A stretch of DNA of 64,000 nucleotides from Thermosediminibacter oceani DSM 16646 (GCF_000144645.1 NC_014377.1:1364001-1428000), one strand, 5' to 3'; shown: positions 9,039 to 17,806, numbered from the stretch's first letter. Program-made: numbers and translations. Notes: generated by a model not told the origin, from the sequence alone.

Positions 9039-9067
9039 ATTATAAACTCATGAAAAGTTAAAGTCAA
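9039..9067 (-). promoter_or_regulatory. Sigma-A promoter of thrS
   Basis: TTGACT (9062-9067) and TATAAT (9039-9044), 17-bp spacer, at the head of the thrS T-box leader. Confidence 0.82.
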
Positions 9068-9070
9068 GTT

Positions 9071-9694
9071 TTACCTCAAAAAATTTACATAGTATGAGAA
9101 CACCGCCTGCACCACCCCTATGAAAAATCCTATGACTCCGCCGAGGATCTCGATCTGTCTGAGTTCTTTCCTGGAAAGTTTTATTATCAGATTTTCCAAC
9201 TGCTCCAGGTCGAGGGCATTGATTTTCTCCTCCACCATCCGACCGAGCTTTACCTCTTCTCTGATCTTCGCTGCTAAGTTTACTTTCAATTCATCGAAGA
9301 TATCTTCTCCGTGACGGTCTACGGTTTCCTTCAAGTAAGCCGTTATTCCTGTTCTTAAAGGCTGGGGTATGAAAGCCGGCAGTTTCTCATTAGCTTTTTC
9401 CTCCACAATATTTTTAAGGTTGCTTAGTATCTGCCGCTTTATATTATCCGAGGTCAACCGCTCCACTATGTCGTCGGAAGACAGGACTTCTTTTTCAAGG
9501 GTTTCACCTATATTTTTTGAAATCTCAGCTCTCCTCTTGGGAATAAGGCCCTGCATCTGAAACCCGAGGATTCTCACCGGTTTTAATGGCCGGAATATGA
9601 GCTTAATTGCGAGCACATTAGTCTCCCAGCCTATAAAAGCTCCGATAAAAGGCATCAGTATTAACTGCAGTATTAAGTAGTTGTAATTCATCAT
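9071..9694 (-). CDS. DUF445 family membrane protein
   Basis: A 207-aa protein of the DUF445 (YheB-like) family. A hydrophobic N-terminal segment (about 5-25, LILQLILMPFIGAFIGW) is followed by TNVLAIKLIFRPLKP and a long charged helical region (about 50-180). A C-terminal transmembrane segment (about 185-203) closes the protein. The function is unknown; members are membrane anchored and often found in spore formers. The reading frame stays open upstream into the insertion sequence, but the ATG at 9694 after GGGGTAGAA gives the family's normal N-terminus. The neighbouring element has inserted into the terminator upstream of this gene. Confidence 0.85.
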   Translation of the reverse strand: MMNYNYLILQLILMPFIGAFIGWETNVLAIKLIFRPLKPVRILGFQMQGLIPKRRAEISKNIGETLEKEVLSSDDIVERLTSDNIKRQILSNLKNIVEEKANEKLPAFIPQPLRTGITAYLKETVDRHGEDIFDELKVNLAAKIREEVKLGRMVEEKINALDLEQLENLIIKLSRKELRQIEILGGVIGFFIGVVQAVFSYYVNFLR

Positions 9695-9774
9695 TTCTAC
9701 CCCGCATTTTGTTCCCTTAGAATTGGTTTCGAAAAATAATATAACATATATACCGTCAAATAGCCAGTAAAAAA

Positions 9775-9791
9775 AGAGCCCGTAGGGCTCA
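9775..9791. repeat. Left target-site duplication (hairpin) of IS1182-like copy 1
   Basis: The 17 bases AGAGCCCGTAGGGCTCA are repeated at 13869-13885 on the other side of the element. The repeat contains the perfect palindromic stem GAGCCC-GTA-GGGCTC. Read on the minus strand it is followed by a run of T, so it is the terminator of ytxC. Confidence 0.85.
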
Positions 9792-9804
9792 CAGCTTGTA
9801 GACA

Positions 9805-9840
9805 AAGCCGCTTTTAGGATGCATAACCTAAAAGCGGCTT
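9805..9840. repeat. Internal hairpin of IS1182-like copy 1, loop orientation A
   Basis: A 14-bp perfect stem (AAGCCGCTTTTAGG with CCTAAAAGCGGCTT) encloses the loop ATGCATAA. In the other copy the loop is its reverse complement, TTATGCAT. The hairpin contains the transposase stop codon and probably ends its transcript. Confidence 0.85.
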
Positions 9841-10991
9841 TTTGTTGAAGGCGAAGAAAATTTTTAAGAAAAACGAATGTAAAGCGGGGACTGTTGGCGG
9901 AAACGTTCCCCGTCTTTTCTTCCATAAAGCCAGCTTTTTTAAATTCATGCATGCGAAAAGAAGCGTGAGGTAATGTCCAACTTTCCTCAAGCCTCGTAGA
10001 TTTGTATAGCGCATGCCATGCTTTTCCTTCGCATCGGCAAATACCCGCTCGATGGTCTGGCCGCGCATTTTGTATAGTTCTTTACCCCATTGGGTGTGTC
10101 TTATATCTTCCGCTATTTCTATGTAATGCTCCCATATATGCCGAGTTATGATTTTTGTGTAATTTTTACTTTTGGTGCACTGTAGGCGCATGGGACATTT
10201 ACAGCATATTTGGGGGTTGCTCCTATATTCCCGGTATCCCGCCCGGTTGGTGGTGCTGTATTCTAATATTTGGTTGTTGGGGCATATGTAACAATCATAA
10301 TATTCGTCATAGACGTATTCGCGTTTTTTAAAGTAGCCATCTTTGGTCATCGGCCTCTTGTAGGGCATAACGGGAAGCGCTCCTGCCTCAATGATTTCTC
10401 TGCATATCCCGGGGGTTTTGTAGCCTGCATCAACCACTACCGCCTCTATTTTAGAAAATTTATCGTTTACTTCTTGAAATAAATCGGAGAATACCTGGCT
10501 GTCATGAACATTTCCAGGTGCTATTTTGACACCAAGGACAAAGTTGTTCCGGTCACAGGCTACAGAAGCTGTGTAGGCAAAGCAGCGCTCTTTTTCCCCT
10601 TTTTGAAACATCCCACTTTCAGGATCTGTGGTGCTTACCCTGACTTTTTTAGAGCTATTTTCTCCTTTGTTGTTATCGTCATCATCATCTTCTTCTTCAA
10701 AGGGCTTTTTACCGTTTGCTTCCCGTTCGGCGTTGATTTCTTTTAAAAGTTCTTCCTTATATTTTTGAGTCCGTTGCTTAGCGACTTTCTCGATATATTT
10801 ATTCTTATTGGCACTGGCTTTTATGTGAGTAGCATCGATAAATACTGCATCTGTTTTAACAAACCCGCATTCTATTGCTTCCATCAACACCCGCTCGAAT
10901 ATCTTTTCAAATAGATCACTTTCCTTAAACCGCCGTTCATAGTTTTTTCCAAAAGTTGAAAAGTGAGGTATTTTTTCTTGTAATCCATAGC
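9814..10991 (-). pseudogene. IS1182-like transposase, 3' fragment
   Basis: The C-terminal part of a DDE transposase, beginning at the IS21 insertion point and almost identical to residues of the intact 485-aa protein (20386-21843). It includes VFIDATHIKASANKNKY, the acidic EEDDDDDNN linker and a zinc-finger-like cluster (CYICPNN, CCKCPMRLQC), then QTIERVFADAKEKHGMR. The last three residues differ from the intact copy (YAS instead of CIT) because the hairpin loop is inverted. Confidence 0.9.
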
Positions 10992-11062
10992 TGTTTTTTG
11001 CAAGAGGAAATTCCCCATTTTTGCAAAGGTTTTTCCCCAGGCACCGGTGGGGAATTTTTATG

Positions 11063-11793
11063 TTAACTTAATTGCCTCATGAGTGATTGCCTCATCCGGT
11101 AGCTTTGACCATCAAAGATCAATAGGTAACTGTGGTGTATTAGCCGGTCAATCATTGCTGCTGTCATCTGCTCATCGTAGAAAATGCTCGCCCAGCGGCT
11201 GAATTCCAGGTTAGTGGTAATTACTACACTGCGACGTTCATAGCAGTCCGAAATCACCTGAAAAGTAGCTGCGCTCCTTCGCGGTCCAAAGGAACATAGC
11301 CCCATTCGTCGCAGATCAGAAGATCTGGTTTGGAAAGCTGTTTCAGTAACCCGGAAAGTTCACCTCCCTTCCGGGCTTCCACCAGCCGGTTTACCAGCGC
11401 TGCAGTGCGGAAAAACTTTACGTTGTAGCCTTTTTTACAGGCCTCCACACCGATGGCGGTGGCAAGATGGGTTTTGCCGGTTCCCACGTTGCCGTAAAGG
11501 ATCAGGTTTTTCTTTTCTTCGAGAAATTTGCAATCTTTTAGGTCCTGCGGTGTAAGCCCCTGCGGGAGTTTGATTTCATCGAATATGTAGCCGGCAAAGG
11601 TCTTTATCGTGTAAAAGCCCGCATTTTTCAAAAGCCTGTCCTTTCGGCTTGCGTCTCTGTGCTCCAGTTCTAATCTTAGCAGCTTCAGCAGGTATTCTTC
11701 ATGGCTTTGAGCCTCGATCTTGTCGCAGTTTTCCACTAGATTGCGGCTGAGTTTTAATGCTTTACAGCAGGCGGCGATTTCGTCCTTCAGCAT
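11063..11793 (-). pseudogene. istB: IstB-like AAA+ transposition helper, frameshifted
   Basis: IstB is the ATPase partner of IstA. The N-terminal part (11793 to about 11258) has Walker A GNVGTGKTHLA and Walker B LLICDEWGYVP and ends at LLF. The remaining part, VISDCYERRSVVITTNLEFS to the stop at 11063, is in another frame. One T appears to be missing from the run CTTTTC near 11258-11262 (CTTTTTC expected). Its start overlaps the istA end by seven bases. Either the element is dead or this is a homopolymer sequencing error. Confidence 0.88.
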
Positions 11794-13301
11794 AAATTGG
11801 CACCGCCTTTCAGAAAGGCTTTGTCATAGTCTTCTGCATTGAAGCGGAATGCAGTGAGTTCAGGAACCCCTTCCGGAATCTTTACCGGCTCCAACTGCGG
11901 GGTTATACCCGTTATCCTGTTATGGATGGCTACGAGGCTGTCTAAATCCTGCACTCCGTAAAGGAGAGCCTCGGCTACAGCGTTCACAGCCTGTTCAAAA
12001 CTGCTTTTGGTACAAAGCACAGCCAAAGCCTTGAGCGCTTTGCCGCGCTCACTTTTGCTTAAGCCGTCGAGGTATTCCCGGAGTGGGTCCGGCAGCATGC
12101 TGTATATTCCCGAATACTTAAGGGCTCCCGGACAGCGGGAAAGCTGGGTAAGATATGGCAGCCAGTCCATGCTTTCTTGCTTGTTGTCCCCGTAAAGCCG
12201 CCGGTGGCGCACGATTTCCCGGTGGCTCTCATCCAGCGGTATGACCTCATGGGCTGTTATCTTTACAAGCACCCGGCTGTTGGCGTATTTGGGGGCGGTA
12301 GAGTATAGGTGCTTTCCACCGTTCAAGCTGAATTTGGCGTAGGCGTTGGTTTTGACTGTTATGTAACCGGCTACCTCGTAAGGAACGGTAGGCAGCTCAA
12401 GCAGAGCCTTACGGTCTTCATTAAAAAGTTCGGCTATGGATGCCTCCTTCCGGTAGTGTTCGCGGTGCATGTCCCGGTCGCACAATCGTAAAAGTTCGCG
12501 GTTAAAATCCTCCAGCTTTTCAAACCTGGGGACCGGGACAAGGAAGTTGCGCCGGTGGTATCCCACCTTGTTTTCCACATTACCCTTTTCATGGCCGGAA
12601 GCAGGGTTACAGAATACCGCTTCAAAACCATAGTGCTGCTTGAACCTCAGGAAGGCGTCGGTTAGTTTGCGCTCTCCATTTTTCGAGAGTTTCACGATAG
12701 TGCTGGCGTTATCAAACCATAGCTTACGGGGTACTCCCCCCAAGTGTTCAAATATGTCCTTAAGTCCCTGAAACAGGCATTCCTGGTTTTCTCCCTTGAA
12801 AAGCTGGGTATATCCTACGTTACTGTAGGGAAACGACAGGTTCAGATAAAATCCGTGATGCAGCGTCCCGTTTTCGTAAAAGTCTGCCTCACCGAAATCC
12901 ACCTGCGCTTCACCCGGGATATGTTCCAGCGGCAGACGACATGAGTTGTCCTGGTACAATTCTTTTTTTCTCATGGCTACGTAGCCTGCTACGGTGCGGT
13001 AAGAACAGTTAAACTTATCTTGGTATTTTTCACAGAGCCTGTCATAAATCCTTTTGGCGGTATGCCTCTGCTTTTTGCGAGCTTTTTTATCTTCTTCAAG
13101 CCACTGATCTATATCCGCCTTGAAAGGGTCGAGTTTTGGGAAGGTATGTTTAACTTCTTCAACTTTAACCCTGGTGTTCCAGTCTTCTTGATAAATATAC
13201 TTGCGTATAGTTTTTCGGTCTTTTTGGAATTCCCGGGCTATCTCGCTGATATTTTGCCCTTTCATAAAGAACGCTTTTCTGATATTATCAATATGGGTCA
13301 T
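11787..13301 (-). CDS. istA: IstA-like DDE transposase of IS21 family
   Basis: A 504-aa integrase-type transposase. The N-terminal helix-turn-helix (about 1-55, MKGQNISEIAREFQKDRKT) precedes an rve/DDE core with D in AQVDFGEADF, D in KLWFDNAST and E in HEKGNVENKVG, and a C-terminal beta-rich domain. The start ATG at 13299-13301 follows GGAGG by nine bases; the frame is open further upstream but without a ribosome site. It works with IstB for cut-and-paste or circle-mediated transposition. Confidence 0.94.
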   Translation of the reverse strand: MTHIDNIRKAFFMKGQNISEIAREFQKDRKTIRKYIYQEDWNTRVKVEEVKHTFPKLDPFKADIDQWLEEDKKARKKQRHTAKRIYDRLCEKYQDKFNCSYRTVAGYVAMRKKELYQDNSCRLPLEHIPGEAQVDFGEADFYENGTLHHGFYLNLSFPYSNVGYTQLFKGENQECLFQGLKDIFEHLGGVPRKLWFDNASTIVKLSKNGERKLTDAFLRFKQHYGFEAVFCNPASGHEKGNVENKVGYHRRNFLVPVPRFEKLEDFNRELLRLCDRDMHREHYRKEASIAELFNEDRKALLELPTVPYEVAGYITVKTNAYAKFSLNGGKHLYSTAPKYANSRVLVKITAHEVIPLDESHREIVRHRRLYGDNKQESMDWLPYLTQLSRCPGALKYSGIYSMLPDPLREYLDGLSKSERGKALKALAVLCTKSSFEQAVNAVAEALLYGVQDLDSLVAIHNRITGITPQLEPVKIPEGVPELTAFRFNAEDYDKAFLKGGANLC

Positions 13302-13473
13302 TGTGAGCATCCTCCAATCCTCCCTTGCAGTTAAGATTTCCCTAACTACAAGGGTAAAGGTTTTTAGGGGTGCCTGCAATGACCTTTGCAAATTTGGGGA
13401 TTTTTGAGTTGCAAAAGTGGGGATTTTATTTTGCAACTCTGTCCATTTTAATTATGCAATAAACATCCATAGC

Positions 13474-13756
13474 CTAAAAACCAACGGTAAGCTACATTGA
13501 CTTCTACTTCTCTGATGGTTTGGCGCATGGAGCGGATTCCATACAATGCTTGGAGCATGAGTAGCTTAATTAACACTACCGGGTCAATACTAGGTCTTCC
13601 TGTATTTTCGCTATATAGGTCTTTTACTTCTTCATATATGAAACTAAAGTCGATGCTTTCTTCTACAGCTCTAAGGAGATGGTCTTGAGGCACCAGGCTA
13701 TCGATGCTTACTAATTCTACTTGCTTTATTATTTCTCTATTTTTCTTCGTTAACAT
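13474..13756 (-). pseudogene. IS1182-like transposase, 5' fragment
   Basis: The N-terminal 94 codons of the transposase, MLTKKNREIIKQVELVSID through AYRWFLGYG, ending at the IS21 insertion, after which the frame runs into foreign sequence and stops at 13448. The start follows GGGGCGATGAA, as in the intact copy. Confidence 0.9.
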
Positions 13757-13868
13757 TTCATCGCCCCACAATATTTTTGTATCTTCTTTAATTTTACTAA
13801 AAAGCTGATGATTTTTGTACTACCTTTTGCAAAAAAAGACTGTCGACAGTTACTTTGTCGACAGTCTG

Positions 13869-13885
13869 AGAGCCCGTAGGGCTCA
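13869..13885. repeat. Right target-site duplication (hairpin) of IS1182-like copy 1; ytxC terminator
   Basis: Same 17 bases as 9775-9791. On the minus strand this is the GAGCCC-TAC-GGGCTC stem just past the ytxC stop. Insertion has cut it from its original T-run, which now lies beyond the element at about 9769-9775. Confidence 0.85.
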
Positions 13886-13890
13886 AAATT

Positions 13891-14748
13891 TCACTTTTGC
13901 TTTGGTTTCGAAGCCAGGCAGATTTCGCAGTTATTGCAAAAATAAACCCGGCCCTCAAAAATGTTATAAATTATACTTATAACTTCACTTTTTTCCAGGC
14001 CGGTATAACCGTGAATTATGATCTTTCGGGGGGCCAGATTAATAAGGATGCTCAATGCGATATCGTCAAGGCTAAGATCGGGGTTTTCCTTTGCTATGGT
14101 GTCTATACCTTTATCTTTGTCCACTGGCTTCATATCTCTATCCAGTAGGAGAAATTGACCGTTTTTGACCAGAATATGCACCAATTCTTCTTTTGGCTCA
14201 TGAAGGTCCACAAAAAACCTGAGTAAATTTATAAATTCCCGGTATTCTTTTTCCATCAGGTACTCGTCGATGGCCTTGTCGACGACTTCTTCTAGATGCT
14301 CGATGTACTCTTTTAACCTGAAATTTATAAATCCGTCCAGAATTATCGTGTTGCAGTTATTCAAGTGATCCAGAATTTTATGTATCACAATCGTCTTTCG
14401 TTTTGAGAGATTTTGCGAGCTTTTATCCTTGCCATAAGAAAAATTTAATATCCTCCTGGCAAAATTAAAAATCGCTGTTTGTTCGTTCTTATCAAAATAA
14501 AAATATTTCCTGATAATTCTTTTTAAAAGCTTGGGCTCCCAAAAGTCGATTACTAGGTCTGCCAGCATTTCGGCGATATAAGTAAATAAATCATCTTCTA
14601 TTGCGCAGTGATAAAAAATCGAAGTTCCTACCTTTTCCCTGCGCAGAATCGCCTCCATTCCCTTTTCCTTTAGAGTCTCAAATTCCGCGCGCAATCTATG
14701 TTCAAAACCGTCGATCGGTTCTATAACTCCAATGGTTATAAAACGCAT
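13891..14748 (-). CDS. ytxC: YtxC-like sporulation protein
   Basis: A 285-aa protein matching the YtxC family (annotated as putative sporulation protein, biochemical role unknown). It has no signal peptide; it is mostly alpha/beta with charged helices, and ends with a CNNCEICLASKP cysteine cluster (CxxCxxC). FINFRLKEYIEHLEEVVDKA and the terminal IIIHGYTG are recognisable family stretches. In Bacillus ytxC precedes thrS, and the same holds here once the DUF445 gene and insertion sequences are removed. The ATG at 14748 has GGGAG eight bases upstream. Confidence 0.82.
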   Translation of the reverse strand: MRFITIGVIEPIDGFEHRLRAEFETLKEKGMEAILRREKVGTSIFYHCAIEDDLFTYIAEMLADLVIDFWEPKLLKRIIRKYFYFDKNEQTAIFNFARRILNFSYGKDKSSQNLSKRKTIVIHKILDHLNNCNTIILDGFINFRLKEYIEHLEEVVDKAIDEYLMEKEYREFINLLRFFVDLHEPKEELVHILVKNGQFLLLDRDMKPVDKDKGIDTIAKENPDLSLDDIALSILINLAPRKIIIHGYTGLEKSEVISIIYNIFEGRVYFCNNCEICLASKPKQK

Positions 14749-14842
14749 TGAGGTCACTCCCTTACTAACTTATAAATATTATATGTCCCTGCCACGAACC
14801 CTTATACAACAAAAAGAAGGGAGCTGACCTAAATTCTGGCAT

Positions 14843-14866
14843 AAAAAAAGAGCCTTTTTTCAGGCA
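14843..14866 (-). terminator. Possible terminator of the tRNA array
   Basis: Minus strand GCCTGAAAAAAGGCTCTTTTTTT, a short stem with a U-run, just downstream of tRNA-Val(GAC). The stem is weak (four to five pairs). Confidence 0.5.
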
Positions 14867-14872
14867 TAAAAA

Positions 14873-14947
14873 TGGTGGGCGCTGTAAGGATTGAACTTAC
14901 GACCTCTTCCGCGTCAAGGAAGCGCTCTCCCACTGAGCTAAGCGCCC
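14873..14947 (-). tRNA. tRNA-Val(GAC)
   Basis: A complete cloverleaf with encoded CCA: acceptor GGGCGC/GCGCCC, anticodon stem CTTCC/GGAAG around loop TTGACGC, and T-arm GTTCAATCC. Once the last member of the tRNA array, it is now separated from tRNA-Leu by the 2.8-kb island. Confidence 0.96.
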
Positions 14948-14953
14948 ACTACC

Positions 14954-14974
14954 TGGTGCCGGGAACCGGAATCG
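14954..14974 (-). repeat. Truncated copy of the tRNA-Leu 3' end (att-like direct repeat)
   Basis: These 21 bases are identical to the 3' end (CCA, acceptor and part of the T-arm) of tRNA-Leu at 17807-17827, in the same orientation. The copy is six bases upstream of tRNA-Val(GAC). This is what integration into a tRNA 3' end leaves behind. Confidence 0.85.
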
Positions 14975-15198
14975 TCCCGAAGCTATAAGATTGTCTCATA
15001 AGTTCAAAAATTTAACTTGCAGATGTTATTATAGCATCTATCCTCGTTTTATGCAAGAGGTTAAAGTAAAAAATATTGACCAATGAACCGAAGTGAACAA
15101 CAATTAGTAAAGATAAACCTCCCTTTAATGGCTTTTTTCGCCATTTGTGTGGAGTTTTTATGATCCTCGATTCATTTCCTGATACATTATATGTTCTC

Positions 15199-15244
15199 TG
15201 TTGATAGTGAAATTCGAACCCACGACCTGCGCATTGCGAATGCT
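15199..15244 (-). pseudogene. Decayed tRNA 3' half
   Basis: The T-arm-like ATTCGAACC and an anticodon-arm-like GACCTGCGCATT resemble the 3' half of a tRNA, but no D-arm or matching acceptor follows. It is similar to the piece at 17261-17308. Confidence 0.45.
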
Positions 15245-15251
15245 AATGGAG

Positions 15252-15788
15252 TTACTTGCCGTAGCTTTTGATAGTTTGACCTTGCCCATCAAGGAGTTCC
15301 CAAACCAAGTCATCAGGCTCTCCTTTGCCTGTAATATAACAAATCCGCAGACCTTTAGCTTCTACAATCGTCGCCTCCTGACCGTCAAATAGTACTTTGG
15401 CGACAGAGCTATTTCTGATGATACCCCAACTTATCCATGCCCTACCTTTATTGTACTTGTATGAGGTGAATCTAAAATTGGCAGGATTTTCACTGTTTGT
15501 CGGCCATATTCCCGAACTGATTGTCAATAAACTATATGAGAAAAGCTTTTTTTTAATAATGGCACAGGCAACAATTCCTCTTTGATCTTTATAGAAAATA
15601 AGATATTCCCCTTCATCTATATTTGCTTGATAAAGCATTTCAGTTGGTTTACCATGTTCATATTCCAATTTTTTCACTAAGAAATCATATGGTGAAAGAT
15701 TATTATTTCTAACTATAAATATAGAAATAATACTAATAGCAAAAACGCATACGATTGCGATGACTAAAATTAATGTGCCCTTTTTCAA
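15252..15788 (-). CDS. Membrane-anchored hypothetical protein (178 aa)
   Basis: The product is not recognised. It has one N-terminal hydrophobic anchor (about 5-26, LILVIAIVCVFAISIISIFI) and then an exported soluble domain rich in Tyr, Ile and Gly, ending LLDGQGQTIKSYGK. The TTG start has GGGAGG seven bases upstream. The domain size and the WELLDGQG ending suggest a small extracytoplasmic beta-rich fold; this is a guess. A truncated copy of its 3' third lies at about 62281-62490, so the gene was once present twice. It sits in the tRNA-Leu island and has lower GC than its neighbours. Confidence 0.7.
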   Translation of the reverse strand: MKKGTLILVIAIVCVFAISIISIFIVRNNNLSPYDFLVKKLEYEHGKPTEMLYQANIDEGEYLIFYKDQRGIVACAIIKKKLFSYSLLTISSGIWPTNSENPANFRFTSYKYNKGRAWISWGIIRNSSVAKVLFDGQEATIVEAKGLRICYITGKGEPDDLVWELLDGQGQTIKSYGK

Positions 15789-15931
15789 ATCATTACCTCC
15801 CTCTATTAATTACCTCCTTCTATTATATATTTTTCGGAGGCTGTAGGTTACTAAATTTCGTAAGTAGCAAGCCACTGTAATCATTACGGTTGCTTGCCAA
15901 ACAAATGGCAAACTTATTACATTAAAACGTT

Positions 15932-16945
15932 TTAGTAGTAAAGACCGCTTATAGTAGCAACGAGGCTCCATTGATTAGGAGTCCCACTAAGGGTGAAGCC
16001 TGCACCTACACCGTCAGGGCCAGCGCTAATATCAATGGTGCCGGTAACGTCTTGATATGTGTGAATATATTTGAGAATTGCCGCGGTCGTGTTGCCGTCG
16101 CCAGTCTTTTTATTCTTAATGATGGAAGTATGTATATATACATCTTCTACATACAATGTAAAAAGGTTAGGCACATACAGGTACTCCTCAAATGACCACA
16201 CGATACCTGCATTAGGTTCGGCATTAGCTAGGTATACAGTCTGGCGCTGGCCGTTATCCCACCAAGCAGTAGCGGATATATCTGTATCGTCATAATCAAA
16301 GTCGCCTCCCCATGCGAAGCCGAAGAAATCCTCACCAATGGCGGGATTATTCTTAGGATCGTAGAAGAAGTAGAATCCATCCCAATGTGCATCACCAAAG
16401 AGCTCATAGTGGGCAGTGCTACCATACGAGAGATCGAAGCATTCGAATGTAATTGTCAAAGTGCCCCTCTGACTGGTTTTGGGAGTAAAAGTGGCCTGCG
16501 GTACCATTGGTGTCTCCAATGGCTTGAAGTTTTCAATGCCGATAACATCTACTTCGTTTTTTGAAAGGAGCCTGCTGTTTGTAACGACAACCTTGTCGTC
16601 TACTATCTCGTACGTCTCTTCAACGAAAGCTGTGGCTGATACTATACCAACGAGTTTTCCTTTATTCGAAGCAAGCTTTTTCTTCAATTCAGTATTATTG
16701 GCAATATACTTACGCACAAAATCTTGCGCTTCCTTTGTAGTACCTCTAACGTTAATATCATTTCCATCAATCGTAACCTCAATATCTTTTGCCGCGACCT
16801 TTTCTACCATGATATAGGCATCAGGGAATTCCGGAGATATCACCTCAGCCGTGAGCGGAACACGATCATTTTCAGCAGCCAGAGCAGTTACATTTATCAA
16901 TAACATTGCCACGATCATGAGTAGTGATAAGATTTTTCTTTTCAT
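15932..16945 (-). CDS. Secreted hypothetical protein (337 aa)
   Basis: The product is not recognised. A signal peptide (MKRKILSLLMIVAMLLINVTALA, cleavage near ALA-AEN) precedes an N-terminal domain of about 120 residues with alternating charged strands (IEVTIDGNDINVRGTTKEA). The C-terminal part is rich in aromatic and acidic residues (DAHWDGFYFFYD, GGDFDYDDTDI) and ends in a repetitive beta-like TISGLYY. There are no cysteine pairs typical of toxins and no enzyme motif. ATG with AAGGAGAGATGGTAA upstream. It probably acts outside the cell or at its surface. Island gene. Confidence 0.72.
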   Translation of the reverse strand: MKRKILSLLMIVAMLLINVTALAAENDRVPLTAEVISPEFPDAYIMVEKVAAKDIEVTIDGNDINVRGTTKEAQDFVRKYIANNTELKKKLASNKGKLVGIVSATAFVEETYEIVDDKVVVTNSRLLSKNEVDVIGIENFKPLETPMVPQATFTPKTSQRGTLTITFECFDLSYGSTAHYELFGDAHWDGFYFFYDPKNNPAIGEDFFGFAWGGDFDYDDTDISATAWWDNGQRQTVYLANAEPNAGIVWSFEEYLYVPNLFTLYVEDVYIHTSIIKNKKTGDGNTTAAILKYIHTYQDVTGTIDISAGPDGVGAGFTLSGTPNQWSLVATISGLYY

Positions 16946-17260
16946 TTACCATCTCTCCTTTCTTAATTTAATAAGTTGCTGAAACCCTCAGAAAAAGAGG
17001 GTTTTAGCATTCTATTTTATATGGATTCCCTCCCCAAATAGTATATTAAATTTTTCCATTCCTGTAAAAATTATATCATTATGTATATTTTTGTTAAGTA
17101 TATATTTTCTAAAATTATGATAAGTCACAGTTTCGTTCACACTACTTAATTAAAGTGAAAAAGACATTGCAAAGGGTGGGTATCCCTGGAGTATTTATGG
17201 AAGAACGGGAACTAAATAAAAAGGCTTCCGAGAAAATTCCGGAAACCTTTTGTTCTCTGA

Positions 17261-17308
17261 AGCTAATAGTGGAATTTGAACCTGACCTGCGCATTATGAG
17301 AGCCTGAT
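17261..17308 (-). pseudogene. Decayed tRNA 3' half (Met-like)
   Basis: The reverse complement reads CTCATAA in an anticodon-loop position (anticodon CAT), then GCGCAGGTC and a degenerate T-arm GTTCAAATTCC. The 5' half is lost. It shares GACCTGCGCATT with 15199-15244. Confidence 0.45.
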
Positions 17309-17441
17309 AATAATATTTTTTAATGTAGTGTATTCCGTATATATCATGAAAATTAAGGCTTTCATTACCAAAAACATCCGTTCTAATTAATACCATACTT
17401 TAAAAATAAACTTTTTGGGCACCATTTGGGCACCAATTATC

Positions 17442-17806
17442 CCTATACTTTTAGATCAGCTTAAAAAAAAACTGTCTCTAGAGGAGGAATTACAAAAAAT
17501 GTAGAAAGAATCACCGGAGGCAAAAAGAATTGATGAAGCTACAATACTTGAGAGGTTGCATAATTTAGAATCGGTTTTAACGTCCTATACGGCCTCTAAT
17601 AGAGAAAAAAGAATGGCAGTAAATTTTATACGTCAATTACGACTTAACCCCGATACAGGTGAATTATACATTTATTTCTGGCAGGATCCCACAGGACGGT
17701 ATATAAAACGCTTAAAATTGCTCAAAACCGAAAGGAGTGAAAAAGAGCAAAATAATAAAGATGACGGTTCATCGTCATCTTCTATTGAAAATTTTATGAT
17801 TTTCGA
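17442..17806 (+). pseudogene. Degraded recombinase-like C-terminal fragment
   Basis: In one frame, PILLDQLKKKLSLEEELQKM is followed by a TAG at 17502-17504. The frame continues KESPEAKRIDEATILERL, then LRLNPDTGELYIYFWQDPTG, a lysine-rich tail, and runs into the antisense of tRNA-Leu. A coiled coil followed by a 'DP-TGE-x-x-IYFW' strand resembles the C-terminus of large serine recombinases. No catalytic domain remains. Its place beside the att-like repeat fits an element integrase. The assignment is tentative. Confidence 0.4.

Larger units (their letters stand above)
10992..13465 (-). mobile_element. IS21-family insertion sequence (istA/istB)
   Basis: A 2,474-bp element with TG...CA ends. The terminal inverted repeats are TGTTTTTTGCA and TGTTTATTGCA, and further TTGCAA-type repeats sit inside both ends, as is usual for IS21. 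It is flanked by the 8-bp duplication TCCATAGC (10984-10991 and 13466-13473), which in the intact IS1182-like copy occurs once. It encodes IstA (DDE transposase) and a frameshifted IstB (AAA+ helper). Confidence 0.95.
9792..13868 (-). mobile_element. IS1182-like element copy 1, interrupted by an IS21-family element
   Basis: The ends are CAGCTTGTAGACAAAG (left) and CAGACTGTCGACAAAG (right, reverse complement), an imperfect 16-bp inverted repeat identical to that of the intact copy at 20364-21955. The element is split at 10991/13466 by a 2,474-bp IS21-type insertion, leaving transposase fragments on both sides. The copy is therefore inactive in cis. It is nearly identical in sequence to the intact copy, which points to recent spread. 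Confidence 0.92.
14975..17806. mobile_element. Remnant island integrated in the tRNA-Leu gene
   Basis: 2.8 kb bounded by the 21-bp tRNA-Leu 3'-end repeats, splitting an otherwise tight tRNA array. It contains two exported or membrane-anchored hypothetical proteins, two decayed tRNA 3' halves and a degraded recombinase-like C-terminus next to the intact tRNA. Its AT-rich non-coding stretches, 14975-15198 and 16946-17260, hold no gene that I can support. A small hairpin at about 16984-17003 (ACCCTC with GAGGGT) precedes the 337-aa gene. Confidence 0.75.

Noticed and set aside
9695-9952. Upstream extension of the DUF445 protein
   Set aside because: The extra 86 residues are translated from the insertion-sequence end and intergenic DNA; the shorter start has a ribosome site and the normal family length.
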